14,932 nt of DNA, from the NCBI GenBank assembly GCA_900544195.1, contig UQUJ01000072.1, positions 1 through 14,932 on the forward strand, given 5' to 3'. This DNA is from an uncultured Alistipes sp. (GTDB taxonomy: Bacteria > Bacteroidota > Bacteroidia > Bacteroidales > UBA932). The translations under genes and the position numbers were made by a program. Below are positions 14,459 to 14,932 of this stretch, one piece after another. The first letter of the stretch is position 1; every line of letters begins with the position of its first letter. The notes under the pieces were generated by a model that saw nothing but the letters and a program-made list of their open reading frames with translations, had not been told where the DNA came from and made no database searches.

Positions 14459-14932
14459 GAATTCTAAATCTTTATCTATTAATACTTTAGCACATTGTCT
14501 TTAGTCGAATCCCGCTAAAGAGAACATACCAACTAAAAGTCCATCAATCTGTTACACAGCACTCATTGATAATCAACCAGTGGCACGCAAAATATTGACA
14601 ATCATTCAAATGAGCTTCGGTCTCCAGTACAATCCCACCGAAGAGAATCGCTTTACTCACAGTGTGACAAACAGTTACATGTCACTTCACCATCAATGGG
14701 AAATGCTCTTACCTTTAGGGCAAACCATCCAAAGGATAGACCGCTTTTAACTGAATATCAAAACGTTACATTTCACAGACTAATATTACAGCCCACTCAC
14801 TTGCCAATGCAAATGTACGCAAAAGCCAACTTTATCGCAATTCCCCTCGACGAAGTTCACAATGTACTTAGTAATTAAACTTTCGCAAGTAGGCAATTAC
14901 CTGCTGTAAAGTACATTATCTCACGTTCGAAG
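14459..14932. other. About 470 bases with no supported gene
   Basis: This stretch is AT-richer than the genes and has stop codons in every frame. The longest open stretch is 60 codons (14696-14878, plus strand), with no recognisable motif and no promoter. The minus strand around 14470-14700 reads as a protein-like frame broken by several stops, which could be a decayed gene or chance. I see no tRNA, terminator or inverted repeat of note. The argE-like gene's promoter should lie near 14459-14500, but no TAnnTTTG word is found there. Confidence 0.4.

Noticed and set aside
14696..14878. 60-codon open frame near the right edge
   Set aside because: It shows no recognisable domain, promoter or coding-like composition, and chance is a sufficient explanation.

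Overview
The window looks like chromosomal DNA of a Bacteroidetes bacterium, most likely a Bacteroidales lineage with moderately high GC. The evidence is as follows: start codons mostly lack Shine-Dalgarno sequences; several genes are preceded by the Bacteroidetes -7 promoter word TAnnTTTG; the proteins are of Bacteroidetes type; and AT-rich spacers alternate with GC-rich genes. Most of the protein-coding content is ordinary core metabolism and translation. The unusual content is in the spacers, which are packed with several families of repeats and small mobile elements.

Layout. (1) 1-2168: an end-to-end array of transposon termini separated by runs of 5-7 G. It comprises a partial MITE-like unit (1-61), a complete 108-bp MITE-like unit (68-175) and an intact IS1182-family element (181-2161) with perfect 17-bp terminal inverted repeats and a 562-aa DDE transposase. 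(2) 2214-6382, plus strand: a repeated leader, rlmH (23S rRNA methyltransferase) and, overlapping it by 4 nt, a 1185-aa multi-membrane-span sensor histidine kinase. (3) 6388-9818, minus strand: typA/bipA, then its own promoter and a translation-related unit (DUF177/YceD protein, rpmF, tRNA-Arg(CCU), strong hairpin terminator), then a LysE-type exporter that converges on the kinase. (4) 9867-11511, minus strand: REP-like repeats, then a secreted sialate O-acetylesterase (SGNH hydrolase) with a promoter and a leader hairpin. (5) 11643-14458: argH on the plus strand and an argE-like M20 amidohydrolase on the minus strand, converging across a spacer that holds a second direct repeat, a 99-bp MITE-like element with 18-bp inverted repeats and another REP-like unit. 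(6) 14459-14932: about 470 bases with no convincing gene.

The genes fall into three functional groups: ribosome function (rlmH, rpmF, the YceD-like protein, typA, tRNA-Arg), arginine synthesis (argH plus the argE-like gene) and envelope or glycan functions (kinase, LysE exporter, acetylesterase). I do not see an obvious new protein system. The strongest candidates for something undescribed are at the DNA level: the G-run-separated array of IS and MITE ends; a ~128-bp leader present upstream of both rlmH and argH, ending exactly 14 nt before each start codon; direct repeats that bracket argH; and a strong excess of the word GAATAT/ATATTC in both coding and non-coding DNA.
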